NCBI GenBank assembly: GCA_948788915.1
Contig: CAQFOZ010000020.1
Coordinates: 1 to 40,349 of the forward strand
Direction of reading: 5' to 3'
Source of the DNA: an uncultured Muribaculaceae bacterium
GTDB lineage: Bacteria > Bacteroidota > Bacteroidia > Bacteroidales > Muribaculaceae
DNA length: 40,349 nucleotides
Positions 1 to 8,442 of this stretch are shown piece by piece; the first letter of the stretch is position 1, and each line of letters begins with the position of its first letter. The position numbers and the translations under genes were made by a program. A model generated the notes under the pieces. It was given only the letters and a program-made list of their open reading frames with translations. It did not search any database and was not told where the DNA came from.

Positions 1-389
1 ATGTACAAAGCCTCGTTGACACTGTAATTAAAGAATGTCAGATTCCTTATATCTCTTTCAAGATGTGTACCATGCAGAAGATCAGGGTGGAACAACAATG
101 CCCAGCCTCCTATTGACGAATAGTTGCCATCATCCTCCTTTCCACCAATCTGCCCCGGAGCGACACAAATCAAAGAACCGTCTTTATAATCATATCTACC
201 GCGACCATAAACAAGTTCATGATTGTTTTTATCCTGAAAGAACATTCCATATACCCCGTAATTATTCAAACTACTTCTAATTGGAGATACTTCTAAATAA
301 TTAATGACACAGATAAGCGGATGGGGCGATTCTGTGCCCACCCATCTGGCGTAGTCATTGACATTATTGACCTTGAGTATATTGCTCAT
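1..389 (-). CDS. AraC-family transcriptional regulator, N-terminal part (cut by window edge)
   Basis: The minus strand is open from an ATG at 389 to the left edge of the window, giving 129 codons with no stop, so the gene is truncated by the window rather than broken. The protein begins MSNILKVNNVNDYARWVG and contains GGWALLFHPDLLHGT followed by FFNYSVNEALY. This is the cupin-like sensor half seen in Bacteroidales AraC regulators; the helix-turn-helix half would lie beyond base 1. Regulators with this N-terminus often sit divergent to the oxidoreductase genes they control, and the neighbour on the opposite strand is a flavodoxin remnant, which fits. The family call is confident; the target is inferred. 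Confidence 0.8.
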   Translation of the reverse strand, partial: MSNILKVNNVNDYARWVGTESPHPLICVINYLEVSPIRSSLNNYGVYGMFFQDKNNHELVYGRGRYDYKDGSLICVAPGQIGGKEDDGNYSSIGGWALLFHPDLLHGTHLERDIRNLTFFNYSVNEALY

Positions 390-559
390 TTGTTTTGTAC
401 ATTCTTGATTGACAGCAACAAAATTAACAAAAAAACTAAAATTCTGGTAATTCATACCAAGAAATAGCCATCTGAAACAAACTGATGCATAGTAATTTTG
501 CAGTGATTAATAACTCAGAATCACAGTTAGGAATTTCTTTGACGAAAATAAAGATATAT

Positions 560-800
560 GAAAAAGTTGATTTATCTGATGATGTGTCTGGGATTGTCGT
601 TGACATACAGCGCGTGCACCACCGACTGAGACTGACCGCAAACGGAGCAGTCCGGAGAAACCAATCCCGTGAATGTTGATTTGCCGCAATATTCCACAAT
701 TATTGTCGGCACGCCACTCTGGTGGAGCAATATGGCGGCTCCCATGCAGACGTTCCTGTTCCGGCATGGTGGGCAGAACCTTCGGCAATATTTGCCACGT
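560..800 (+). pseudogene. Decayed flavodoxin fragment
   Basis: Frame 3 from 669 reads NVDLPQYSTIIVGTPLWWSN followed by MAAPMQTFLFRHG, which matches the central flavodoxin segment (D-Y-D-x-I-x-x-G-x-P-x-W-W, then the P-x-x-T-F-L helix). The upstream part appears only in other frames: DLSDDVSGIVVDIQR up to about 613, then PPTETDRKRSSPEKP from about 619. Downstream, GRTFGNICHVSPH (about 768-806) resembles the next strand but is again in a different frame. The N-terminal FMN-binding P-loop and the C-terminus are missing. At least two frameshifts and loss of both ends make this a dead gene. It points towards the EEP gene and diverges from the AraC regulator that may once have controlled it. Confidence 0.6.
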
Positions 801-839
801 CTCACCTCACCTGACTGCCATCACCATTTTGTCGAATGG

Positions 840-1922
840 TTATCGCGTGAGATCGAAATCAATGAGTATCGGACAATGGTCGGAGGGAATGTAAAAGTTA
901 CTTTGCTTCAGTGGATCCCTGACCGGCGTGGTGTAGTCGTTACGGATCACCTCCGCATGGCGTACTCGGTCATATAACGGTTTGGTGCAATATACATAAT
1001 CGATGCGCAACGGATTTCCACATGTGGATACAAATCTGCCGGGATTTCGTTTCGAAATCACATCTATATATGGCGTATTCTCTATCACATAGTCCTGACA
1101 TAAGAAAGCTGTGGTATCAGGATTCATCTTGTAGAATTCATTATCCACACGAGATTTTGAATTGAAATCACCCATCATCATCCATAATTGCTTATCTGCA
1201 TCAAGCTCCGTACCTATGGTATGCCTGCAAATATATTCAATCTCCATCCTGCGGTATTTGTCCCCTTCATTGGCAGCCTTACTTGCAGCTCTTCCCTCCT
1301 TATCGTTTACACCTAATTTGAACCGTTGCGGCCATGTGTGCAAAGTAACTATGTTAATTTTCTTACCATTTTTCTCCAATGTAGCCCATCCGGCTCCGTG
1401 GCTAACCACACTGTCCGGTTCAGCACCGGTGATTCGCGCCATGTTTTCAATCGGATATTTTGAGGTTATCACTTGTGGATAATTGTCGCGGTGCCCGCCT
1501 TTATACCAGTATTGATGACCATAGCGTTTCGCCAGCTCTCCCCAATGGTCAGGGAGATATTTGTCTTCGTTTGCCGATTTTTCGGCTGTACCCGTTTTGT
1601 ATATGGAAGCAGCCTCACACCATACGCAAACATCCGGATTGTACTCTCTTACGAATTCTACAAATTTATTGTAATTGTCACCTTGTCCCGCCCACATCCC
1701 ATTTTGGATGTTCCAATAGAGCAGACGAAGGTTATCTGTATCGTCCAACACTGACGGAGAGTCAAGGGGCTGCATACTGTCGAAATTCTGATTGTCAGGC
1801 AAGTCTTCGAGACTCTTACCGGCTTCTACCCATACTTCCGCCGAATGTAGCGAAAAGGCAGAAATAGCTATTGTCAAAACTACTTGCAATAATGTTTTCT
1901 TAAAAAAATATGAAATCGCCAT
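840..1922 (-). CDS. Secreted endonuclease/exonuclease/phosphatase (EEP) family protein
   Basis: This 360-residue protein has an N-terminal hydrophobic signal (about residues 8-28, ending SLHSA), so it should act in the periplasm or at the surface. The EEP fold motifs occur in order: LLYWNIQNG (Asn71), WCEA (metal-binding Glu103), ITSKYPI, IVTLHTWPQ, MMMGDFNSK (catalytic Asp/Asn), RIDYVY and SDHCPILIDF (terminal catalytic His). The family cleaves phosphodiesters or phosphomonoesters; members include DNase I, sphingomyelinase and inositol phosphatases. The substrate cannot be read from sequence, but export makes a nutritional or lipid/phosphate substrate more likely than DNA repair. It is the last gene of the minus-strand run, 21 bases after the beta-propeller gene. 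Confidence 0.85.
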   Translation of the reverse strand: MAISYFFKKTLLQVVLTIAISAFSLHSAEVWVEAGKSLEDLPDNQNFDSMQPLDSPSVLDDTDNLRLLYWNIQNGMWAGQGDNYNKFVEFVREYNPDVCVWCEAASIYKTGTAEKSANEDKYLPDHWGELAKRYGHQYWYKGGHRDNYPQVITSKYPIENMARITGAEPDSVVSHGAGWATLEKNGKKINIVTLHTWPQRFKLGVNDKEGRAASKAANEGDKYRRMEIEYICRHTIGTELDADKQLWMMMGDFNSKSRVDNEFYKMNPDTTAFLCQDYVIENTPYIDVISKRNPGRFVSTCGNPLRIDYVYCTKPLYDRVRHAEVIRNDYTTPVRDPLKQSNFYIPSDHCPILIDFDLTR

Positions 1923-1943
1923 CGTGATAATATTAACAATGAT

Positions 1944-3242
1944 TTATCTTTCTTCATACCAGCCCTCTATCGGTAGTCCCTCCGATGAGATCTTCACATA
2001 ATAGGGAAACTTGCCGTTTCGTGTACCAACCAAGATTTTTTCATCCTGAGAATCATGTATTCCGTAGAACACAGTCTCCTCGGGAAAAGTCTCAAGTATT
2101 TTCAATTCGTTGTCTATGAATACAAGTTCTCCATTCATGCATTTCACGGGATAACAGTCACCTTTATGAGGAATAAATTCGTACCTATTCCCATATTCAT
2201 AATAGCGATAAATAGGATTGGACACGAAATACAAAAAGTCACCATACCGCTCTTTATCGAATTCTTCAACGAGCCTTAATATATTTATGTTCCTACCGGT
2301 ATTTTTATCAAATGAAGCAAAATACGGCTTACCAACCTTCGCTATATCTCCCCGAAAGTTAGTACCCGTTCCTGCATTCAACATATCCAGTGTATCTCCC
2401 CTGAGATATAACTCCGAGCGAGAACCGCTCCCTTCAGGGAGACAGTATCGCCAGATCTCATTAAGATCATTATCCAAACACATCACCCCATCCCTATCTG
2501 CAACATACATCCGGTCATCATTGTCAAGAAGCACATTTGAACCTAAATCTTTAAAATAAGATGAGTTGTAGCCTACAGGCATCCCAGCGAGTGTTGTTAA
2601 TACAGACAACCCTATGTTTATGGCATTTGTCTTTTTATCAAATATTCTTCTGCGCAATTTATATTCATGCAACTCACCTGTCAATAAATTCAGTTTCCAA
2701 ATATGGTCGCCATGCACTATATCTGTCACAGAATCCACATGTTTCACAAGACTCCACCATTCGCCATAGTTCTTTTCTATATTTGTTTTCCAGAGTTGCT
2801 CACCACTGGAAATTCTGTATCCGACAAGCTTATCATTACCTTTACCCTGATATCCTATAAGAAAATCTCTATCTTCATCAACAATAGTGGGAGTTGCTTT
2901 AAATTTACGGATAACCTTACCGCTTGTATAATCAAAAAGTTTTGTTTTCTTGTTTGCCCAATCACTCAGAAAAAGTCCTGCATCGACCATACTTAAGTAT
3001 TGAGTTCTGGGGTTAAACCATGTAGACCACAATTCCATTTCAGTTTCCAAAGAATATACGCTTGCCTTCAATTTTTCCGGATTCAAAACATTGGATTTAT
3101 CAATTATGAAAACTGCATAAGAAAGAGTATCAGAACTGATGATGTCGCGCGTCCCTTCTGGAACCGTCATCCCCATATTTCGGATAGCAGCTACAGGAAA
3201 CAAACAGAACACACTCAATATTAATGATAAAATCTTTTTCAT
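1944..3242 (-). CDS. Exported PQQ-like beta-propeller protein
   Basis: This 432-residue protein has a clear signal peptide (MKKILSLILSVFCLFPVAA). The body has repeated WD/PQQ-like blades, seen for example in KLVGYRISSGEQLWKTN, HIWKLNLLTGELHEYKL, MCLDNDLNEIWRYCLPEG and YFASFDKNTGRNINIL. These give the pattern of a quinoprotein-like or BamB-like propeller without obvious PQQ-binding residues. Such proteins usually scaffold or bind ligands in the periplasm. It lies between the GH31 gene (159 bases upstream) and the EEP gene (21 bases downstream). An inverted repeat at 3247-3285 ends five bases before its start codon and could affect translation. The specific role is unknown. Confidence 0.65.
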   Translation of the reverse strand: MKKILSLILSVFCLFPVAAIRNMGMTVPEGTRDIISSDTLSYAVFIIDKSNVLNPEKLKASVYSLETEMELWSTWFNPRTQYLSMVDAGLFLSDWANKKTKLFDYTSGKVIRKFKATPTIVDEDRDFLIGYQGKGNDKLVGYRISSGEQLWKTNIEKNYGEWWSLVKHVDSVTDIVHGDHIWKLNLLTGELHEYKLRRRIFDKKTNAINIGLSVLTTLAGMPVGYNSSYFKDLGSNVLLDNDDRMYVADRDGVMCLDNDLNEIWRYCLPEGSGSRSELYLRGDTLDMLNAGTGTNFRGDIAKVGKPYFASFDKNTGRNINILRLVEEFDKERYGDFLYFVSNPIYRYYEYGNRYEFIPHKGDCYPVKCMNGELVFIDNELKILETFPEETVFYGIHDSQDEKILVGTRNGKFPYYVKISSEGLPIEGWYEER

Positions 3243-3246
3243 TCCA

Positions 3247-3285
3247 TTCTAAGATATTAGGATTTAGGGGAACGGGATCTTAGAA
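3247..3285 (-). promoter_or_regulatory. Inverted repeat immediately upstream of the beta-propeller start codon
   Basis: TTCTAAGAT at 3247-3255 is perfectly complementary to ATCTTAGAA at 3277-3285, with a 21-base loop. It ends five bases before the start codon on the minus strand, so if it folds in mRNA it would cover the ribosome-binding region. The regulatory role is inferred. Confidence 0.4.
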
Positions 3286-3352
3286 ACTGCTTAAATTTAT
3301 TTTCAAGGAATTTTGAGAGTTGTTTTTGAGATGGTTCCGCGAGTTGATTAGT

Positions 3353-3385
3353 ATAGGTGATAACCTCGAAGAGGTTATCACCTAT
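3353..3385 (-). terminator. Perfect 15-bp hairpin behind the GH31 gene
   Basis: ATAGGTGATAACCTC at 3353-3367 is perfectly complementary to 3371-3385, with loop GAA. It begins 17 bases after the GH31 stop codon. No T-run follows on the minus strand, so it may be a weak terminator, an RNA-stabilising 3' hairpin, or a processing site that lowers expression of the downstream propeller and EEP genes. Confidence 0.5.
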
Positions 3386-3401
3386 TAACCATCTTTATCC
3401 C

Positions 3402-6050
3402 TTAATCCCTTTTAGCTGTTTGTTGTAGCACACGATGCTTAAAGGCAGGAGAGGAATACTGGTCAGTGTTCATAACTTCGGGAAGATCCCTGATTGCTGC
3501 ATCGAAATTATCTATGTACTTGTCGATATTATTCGGATCCTCTGTAATGAAATTAGCGCACTGCGAAGCTTTTAGGTAACCCTCCGGAAGCATCCGTTTT
3601 CCATCTCCATTATTACTCTGTTCCTCCTTAAACTCAGGTGTCAAAGTCCGGAACCGCTTGAACAATCCTTTTTTCCCACGCAATTTTTCTTGATATGGAT
3701 CTACATCACCATATTCAAGCACAATCTCAACATCCGAGCCAACAGGCAACATTTCCGTATAAACTACAGGCTGCAACGATAGCCCTGAATATGTCCATGT
3801 TCCTGGGGTTGCAAAACGGGCATAGGAGTATTCCTTGCCATCAACAATCACCTTTTTAGGAGGCATTGTGGCCGGAAAGCGAAGTTCATATGCACGTTTG
3901 ACCGGTGCATTGGAATAAGAGCCATTACGTTTTCCTATCTTGACATGAATATTGTTGCCGGACAATTTACGCTCAACATTTGTAATCGCATATGAATCGA
4001 TATATTGATCAGTCAATCCGTCGTCCTCATAATACCTAAGAGTGCCTTCCGAACCAGGTACAAATGCAAAGACAAGTGTATCACATGGAACCTGAAGAGA
4101 CCTCACATTATCAGCATTCATCGGAATAATAGCACCACCCTTGATGAAGAACGGATTCTCATCAAGTGTATATTCCAGATCATATTCATTATTACCTTTA
4201 TAGACATTTCCCGTGGCATAATCATACCACTCTCCCTCCGGAAACCACATTTTACGTGGTGCAAGACCAGTTGTAGAGTCTGCCGGTGAAGCTATGGCAG
4301 TTGCTATTATATCCGGGCCAAAAAAGAATTGCTCCGGAACATTATACGCCTTGTCTAAATCCGGATATTCATAATACATCGGACGACACATTCCAATTCC
4401 AGTATCATAATTCTCTCTTGCGGCATTATAAATATATGGAGCCAAAGCATAACGCAACTGTATGGCATCACGCATCATGAACTGATGATCCGGGAATGCC
4501 CATGGATAACGTATAATGTTATTATTCTTTGTTGAATGAGTCTTGTAAATAGGTGTGAATACTCCATATTGAAGCCACCTTAAATACAATTCCGGATCTG
4601 TTGTTTTCACACCCGACGGGAACATATGTCCTCCGATATCATGTCCCCAATAGCCATAATTCACATTCGATGCAGTAGATGTGAACCAAGGAAGGAATGC
4701 AAGTGTCTCCCATGAGGTATATGTATCACCGGAAAAGCCCAAAGGATAACGGTGAGAGCCAAGACCTCCCCAACGGTGATAAATGAACGGACGCTGATTT
4801 GCCCCTTCATGCGACTCATTCTCGCGTGCGTGATGAAAAAAGGTATGGTTAAGCCAAAATGTATTGCTTAATCCTTTTGTAAACTTGGATTCAAGCCACT
4901 GCTGCCAGTCAAGCCACCAGAAATCGACCCCCATCTTTTCCATCGGACTTAGAACAACATTAAAATAAGAATCCGCCCACTTTGATTCATCTATATGGAA
5001 AGGAACAGGCTCTCCTTTCTTGTCCCAGCCATAATCCTTTACAAACGCGTCATAACACTTTTCATAAGGCTGAATACCCGAAGCAGGATGAAGATTGAGA
5101 GCTGTCTTCAAATTCTCTCTGTTGGTCCACTCAAGAAAGTTGGAAGGACTTGGGAAAAGCTCCTTTTGCCATGTATATCCAGTCCAACCAATTCGCTGAC
5201 CTACCTCATCAAGTGGGGAATCTTTTTGACGTAATCCGAATGTATCATGCCAGTCCATATCCACAATAAGGACATCAATTGGAATATCATAAGATTTTAG
5301 GCGATCAACTATCTGTTGGAATTCATCGTCTGAATATTGCCAATAACGGCTCCACCAATAACCGAATGTATATTTGGGAGGCAAAACAGCTTTTCCTGCC
5401 ACTTTCTGATAATCTGTCAGCGCCTTTTTATAATTGTGCCCATATCCGAAGAAATAAAGATCCTGTTTTTTTTCATTTCCACGAACTTTTACCCACTGCT
5501 CCCAATGGGTACTGTCGGAAACCATCAGATGATTGGATGAATCATCAACAACAACCCATCCATCTCGCGAAAGCAATCCCGGCTCCATCTTTGATCCTTT
5601 GCGGAAATTATATCCGTTTACTTTGTCAAGCGTGCGGGTTGTGCCCAAAAGATTCCCTTTATCTTCCATCCCTGGAACCCACTTGACATTCTTGCCGTTG
5701 AGTTTGAAAACAATCTCAAGATTAGAAGCATCAAACGGCTTGCCATTATTGCGGTATTTCAATGTCAGAGCATCGGTTTTAATTGTAGCGCCTGACTTTG
5801 AAACTGATTTTGAAAATCGTGGAACCGGAAGATTTCGATTAACAAAAGTCAATGTCTTATTATCCTCGAAATTACCATTCTCGTTCCATTCCATACGGAT
5901 CAGCTCCGGTGTCAGAACCGAAAATCTCGCATTGCCACAAACTACAACCGCAGCCGGATCCGCCACCGGATTCTCATTGTCATAGTAACGCGCCGACATT
6001 ACTGTTCCGGAAAGTAAAATAACTGTTAAAATTAGAAAGAATCTGTTCAT
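3402..6050 (-). CDS. Glycoside hydrolase family 31 alpha-glycosidase, exported
   Basis: This 882-residue enzyme has a signal peptide (residues 1-20, ending TVMSA). Residues about 25-220 form the N-terminal beta-sandwich. The (beta/alpha)8 barrel starts at PPKYTFGYWWSRYWQYSDDE (225-244) and includes VLIVDMDWHDTFG. The predicted nucleophile is Asp381 in VDFWWLDWQQW, and the acid/base is Asp442 in GFSGDTYTSWE. HDIGGHMFP also fits GH31. C-terminal beta domains run to about 780, followed by a charged helical tail to 882 that is longer than in many members. GH31 includes alpha-glucosidases, alpha-xylosidases and alpha-N-acetylgalactosaminidases. The WWLDWQQW nucleophile block is not the usual W-x-D-x-N-E of alpha-glucosidases, so specificity is open. 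The sulfatase in the same run suggests host glycans such as mucin. Confidence 0.9.
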   Translation of the reverse strand: MNRFFLILTVILLSGTVMSARYYDNENPVADPAAVVVCGNARFSVLTPELIRMEWNENGNFEDNKTLTFVNRNLPVPRFSKSVSKSGATIKTDALTLKYRNNGKPFDASNLEIVFKLNGKNVKWVPGMEDKGNLLGTTRTLDKVNGYNFRKGSKMEPGLLSRDGWVVVDDSSNHLMVSDSTHWEQWVKVRGNEKKQDLYFFGYGHNYKKALTDYQKVAGKAVLPPKYTFGYWWSRYWQYSDDEFQQIVDRLKSYDIPIDVLIVDMDWHDTFGLRQKDSPLDEVGQRIGWTGYTWQKELFPSPSNFLEWTNRENLKTALNLHPASGIQPYEKCYDAFVKDYGWDKKGEPVPFHIDESKWADSYFNVVLSPMEKMGVDFWWLDWQQWLESKFTKGLSNTFWLNHTFFHHARENESHEGANQRPFIYHRWGGLGSHRYPLGFSGDTYTSWETLAFLPWFTSTASNVNYGYWGHDIGGHMFPSGVKTTDPELYLRWLQYGVFTPIYKTHSTKNNNIIRYPWAFPDHQFMMRDAIQLRYALAPYIYNAARENYDTGIGMCRPMYYEYPDLDKAYNVPEQFFFGPDIIATAIASPADSTTGLAPRKMWFPEGEWYDYATGNVYKGNNEYDLEYTLDENPFFIKGGAIIPMNADNVRSLQVPCDTLVFAFVPGSEGTLRYYEDDGLTDQYIDSYAITNVERKLSGNNIHVKIGKRNGSYSNAPVKRAYELRFPATMPPKKVIVDGKEYSYARFATPGTWTYSGLSLQPVVYTEMLPVGSDVEIVLEYGDVDPYQEKLRGKKGLFKRFRTLTPEFKEEQSNNGDGKRMLPEGYLKASQCANFITEDPNNIDKYIDNFDAAIRDLPEVMNTDQYSSPAFKHRVLQQTAKRD

Positions 6051-6110
6051 TATATGATAATTAGATAAATAAGTATTCTAATTAATTTATATCTATACCG
6101 TTAAGAATAA

Positions 6111-6776
6111 TCAAAATTTATATTCCACTCCTATATTTACACGGTTTTCATTTAGACTTATATCTTTTATTCTTACGAGATTAATCATACCAAATCCTCC
6201 GGATGCAGAAATTGTAACTCTGTTTATATCAAATTTGGCTCCTATAATCCAATTTTCACCACACCTCCTGAAACCAATCTCTTCACTATAAATCTTATTA
6301 CTGACTGACACATCATCCATGTGCAAGGTTTCATTTCCACCAATTCCACATTGAAATTCAGGGCCGGTGAACAGACTAAATGCTTTGTTGGAAGAAAAAC
6401 TCCAGCGATAGCCAACATAGAGAGGAATCCGAATTCCATTACGGTTATACCATACAGAGCGAACTCTGGAGTCTATGGCATTCACCCATTTTTCTTTCAT
6501 ACTGAAGTTGTTGACAAACCAGAAAATACCAGGCGATATAAACAAGTGTTCACTAATATGAAAATTCGCCAGACAGCCTATATGACAACCTCCCCCGACA
6601 TTATATGCGCGGGCACCGGCATTGCCCGATTTCAATGGTCCCGGCAAAGTGGCTTCCATTCCAAACTGAGGTTCAATATCTATCTCGATTTTATTTGATC
6701 GGGAATCCTCTGACCCTCCATATGCACAACAAACACCGGTAAACAGCATTACGGCAATCAATATAATTCTGTTCAT
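6111..6776 (-). CDS. Outer-membrane beta-barrel protein
   Basis: I start this protein at the ATG at 6776, because MNRIILIAVMLFTGVCCAYG then forms a normal signal peptide. An in-frame ATG at 6797 would overlap the sulfatase stop and add seven residues before the signal. The mature part (about 200 residues) alternates hydrophobic and polar residues in strands, with glycine turns, and ends in VNIGVEYKF with a terminal Phe, the classic barrel C-terminus. It resembles small 8-10 strand PorT/OMP_b-brl proteins. It starts 7 bases after the sulfatase stop and precedes the GH31 gene, so it is probably co-transcribed. The function may be structural or in ligand passage; nothing specific is visible. Confidence 0.75.
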   Translation of the reverse strand: MNRIILIAVMLFTGVCCAYGGSEDSRSNKIEIDIEPQFGMEATLPGPLKSGNAGARAYNVGGGCHIGCLANFHISEHLFISPGIFWFVNNFSMKEKWVNAIDSRVRSVWYNRNGIRIPLYVGYRWSFSSNKAFSLFTGPEFQCGIGGNETLHMDDVSVSNKIYSEEIGFRRCGENWIIGAKFDINRVTISASGGFGMINLVRIKDISLNENRVNIGVEYKF

Positions 6777-6783
6777 GCCGTCT

Positions 6784-8319
6784 TTATTTAGGAGCATTTT
6801 TGACCTGCCCTACTGTTTGAGCTTCAAAATCTTTACGTAGTTTTGCAAGCACATCAGGATTTTTGTCAGCAACATTCACAGTCTGAGCTGGATCTTCAAC
6901 TATATTGAAAAGATGATACTCTTTAAGATTCCCAAGTTCATTACCCGTCACATTACGTTCTTTACCGGAGTAAGGAGGAATCATCACCCACGGCCCGGTA
7001 CGGTAGGCCAACTTACTTTTAGCTTCTATCACAAGATCCTTGCGATTTGATTCAGATCTGCCTAAGAAAGCATCCAGATTCTCTATTCCGTCAAGGTCTT
7101 TAGGTGTGTCAACGCCCACCATTTTTGCAAGAGACGGTACAAGATCCATTTGACAAACAAGTTCTTTGCTATCAGTCGGAGTAATCTTGCCTTTCCAATA
7201 AATAAACAGCGGTATATGTGTTCCTCCGTCGAACAGACTGTATTTACCACCACGCAGACCTCCTGTCGCACTGTGCTCCCCTATCATTTTTACGGCACCG
7301 TCATAATATCCATCCTGTAGAACCGGACCGTTGTCACTTGAAAAGATTATTATTGTATTGTCAAGTATTCCTTGCTCTTCAAGATTCTTTATTAGCTGAC
7401 CTACACACCAATCCGCCTCTACAATCGCATCTCCGCGCGGTCCCATTGTTGTGGAACCGGCAAAGCGTTCATGGGGCAACCGGGGCACATGAGGTTCATG
7501 CAGTCCATAATACAGGAAAAACGGACTGTCTTTATGCTCCTGGATATAATCCTTAACCTTACCTACAAAATAGTCAGCCATGTCCTCATCTCTCCAAAGA
7601 GCAGACTTGCCTCCCTTCATATATCCTATACGAGGAACACCGTTTACAATGGCCTGATTGTGTCCATGATGCCATTTAAGACGCAACATTTCAGGATTAT
7701 CAATTGCATTGGGCTCTCCCTCAAATTTATTATTATAATCTATCTGAATAGGGTCGTTTTTATCAAGCCCGACAACATCTCCATTCTCAATATACACAGT
7801 AGGCACCCTGTCGTTTGTAGCAGCAATGAGACATGAATAATCAAAACCAATCTCATTTGCGCCGGGTTTCACTGTTTCATTCCAATTGATTTTCCCTTTA
7901 CCCATTCCGAGATGCCACTTGCCGATAGCCCCTGTGGCGTAACCAGCCTTTTTCATCATTTTAGGGAGAGTATATTCATCTTCCCTGATAATCAAAGGGG
8001 CATCTCCCGGAAGTATCTTGGCATCAGGATTGCGCCATGGATAACGTCCTGTCATAAGAGCATAACGACTCGGTGTCGAGGTGGCAGAAGTTGCATAAGC
8101 ATTATGGAAACACACTCCTCCACGTGCAAGACCGTCAATATTGGGGGTAGATATAGTTTTTGATCCGTATGCACTGACATCACCGAAACCAAGATCGTCT
8201 GCAAGGACAACAATCACATTGGGTTTTGAGGTATTTTGTCGATTTGCCGATTTTGGGGCGGCATTAACCACTGCTGTTCCCGTAAGCAATGCGGAAACAA
8301 AATAAGTAATCTTTTGCAT
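6784..8319 (-). CDS. Serine-type family S1 sulfatase, exported
   Basis: This 511-residue protein has a signal peptide (MQKITYFVSALLTGTAVVNA). The sulfatase core is clear: NVIVVLADDLGFGD (metal Asp41/Asp42), the active-site motif S81-T-P-S-R-YALMTG, IGKWHLG, and IIIFSSDNGPV (second metal Asp/Asn pair). The key residue is Ser rather than Cys, so conversion to formylglycine would need an anaerobic sulfatase-maturating radical SAM enzyme; none is encoded in this window. The family removes sulfate esters from glycans. Length and motifs resemble arylsulfatase/GalNAc-sulfatase-like Bacteroidales enzymes, but the exact S1 subfamily cannot be assigned by eye. It is the first gene of the five-gene run and has its own promoter at 8368-8398. 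Confidence 0.9.
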   Translation of the reverse strand: MQKITYFVSALLTGTAVVNAAPKSANRQNTSKPNVIVVLADDLGFGDVSAYGSKTISTPNIDGLARGGVCFHNAYATSATSTPSRYALMTGRYPWRNPDAKILPGDAPLIIREDEYTLPKMMKKAGYATGAIGKWHLGMGKGKINWNETVKPGANEIGFDYSCLIAATNDRVPTVYIENGDVVGLDKNDPIQIDYNNKFEGEPNAIDNPEMLRLKWHHGHNQAIVNGVPRIGYMKGGKSALWRDEDMADYFVGKVKDYIQEHKDSPFFLYYGLHEPHVPRLPHERFAGSTTMGPRGDAIVEADWCVGQLIKNLEEQGILDNTIIIFSSDNGPVLQDGYYDGAVKMIGEHSATGGLRGGKYSLFDGGTHIPLFIYWKGKITPTDSKELVCQMDLVPSLAKMVGVDTPKDLDGIENLDAFLGRSESNRKDLVIEAKSKLAYRTGPWVMIPPYSGKERNVTGNELGNLKEYHLFNIVEDPAQTVNVADKNPDVLAKLRKDFEAQTVGQVKNAPK

Positions 8320-8367
8320 TTATTAGATAGATTTTATTGAGTTTTCTATATTCTGGGTTGTATTTTA

Positions 8368-8398
8368 CAAAAATAATACAATTTACCAACTAACCAAA
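8368..8398 (-). promoter_or_regulatory. Bacteroides-type promoter for the sulfatase-GH31 run
   Basis: On the minus strand, TTTG (8398-8395) is followed after 19 bases by TATTTTTG (8375-8368). This matches the Bacteroidetes -33 TTTG / -7 TAnnTTTG consensus. Transcription would start near 8360, leaving a leader of about 40 bases before the sulfatase ATG at 8319. Confidence 0.6.
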
Positions 8399-8442
8399 GA
8401 CATATCCTCTTTGTTTAAATAACAAAACCAATTTTTTAGAAT

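Noticed and set aside
840..1922. Several long open frames on the plus strand opposite the EEP gene
   Set aside because: They have no recognisable motifs, overlap a well-supported gene completely, and follow its codon periodicity; they are shadows.
3245..3352. Possible insertion-sequence or MITE remnant
   Set aside because: The DNA is non-coding and contains an inverted repeat, but I see no transposase trace, target duplication or second copy in the window.
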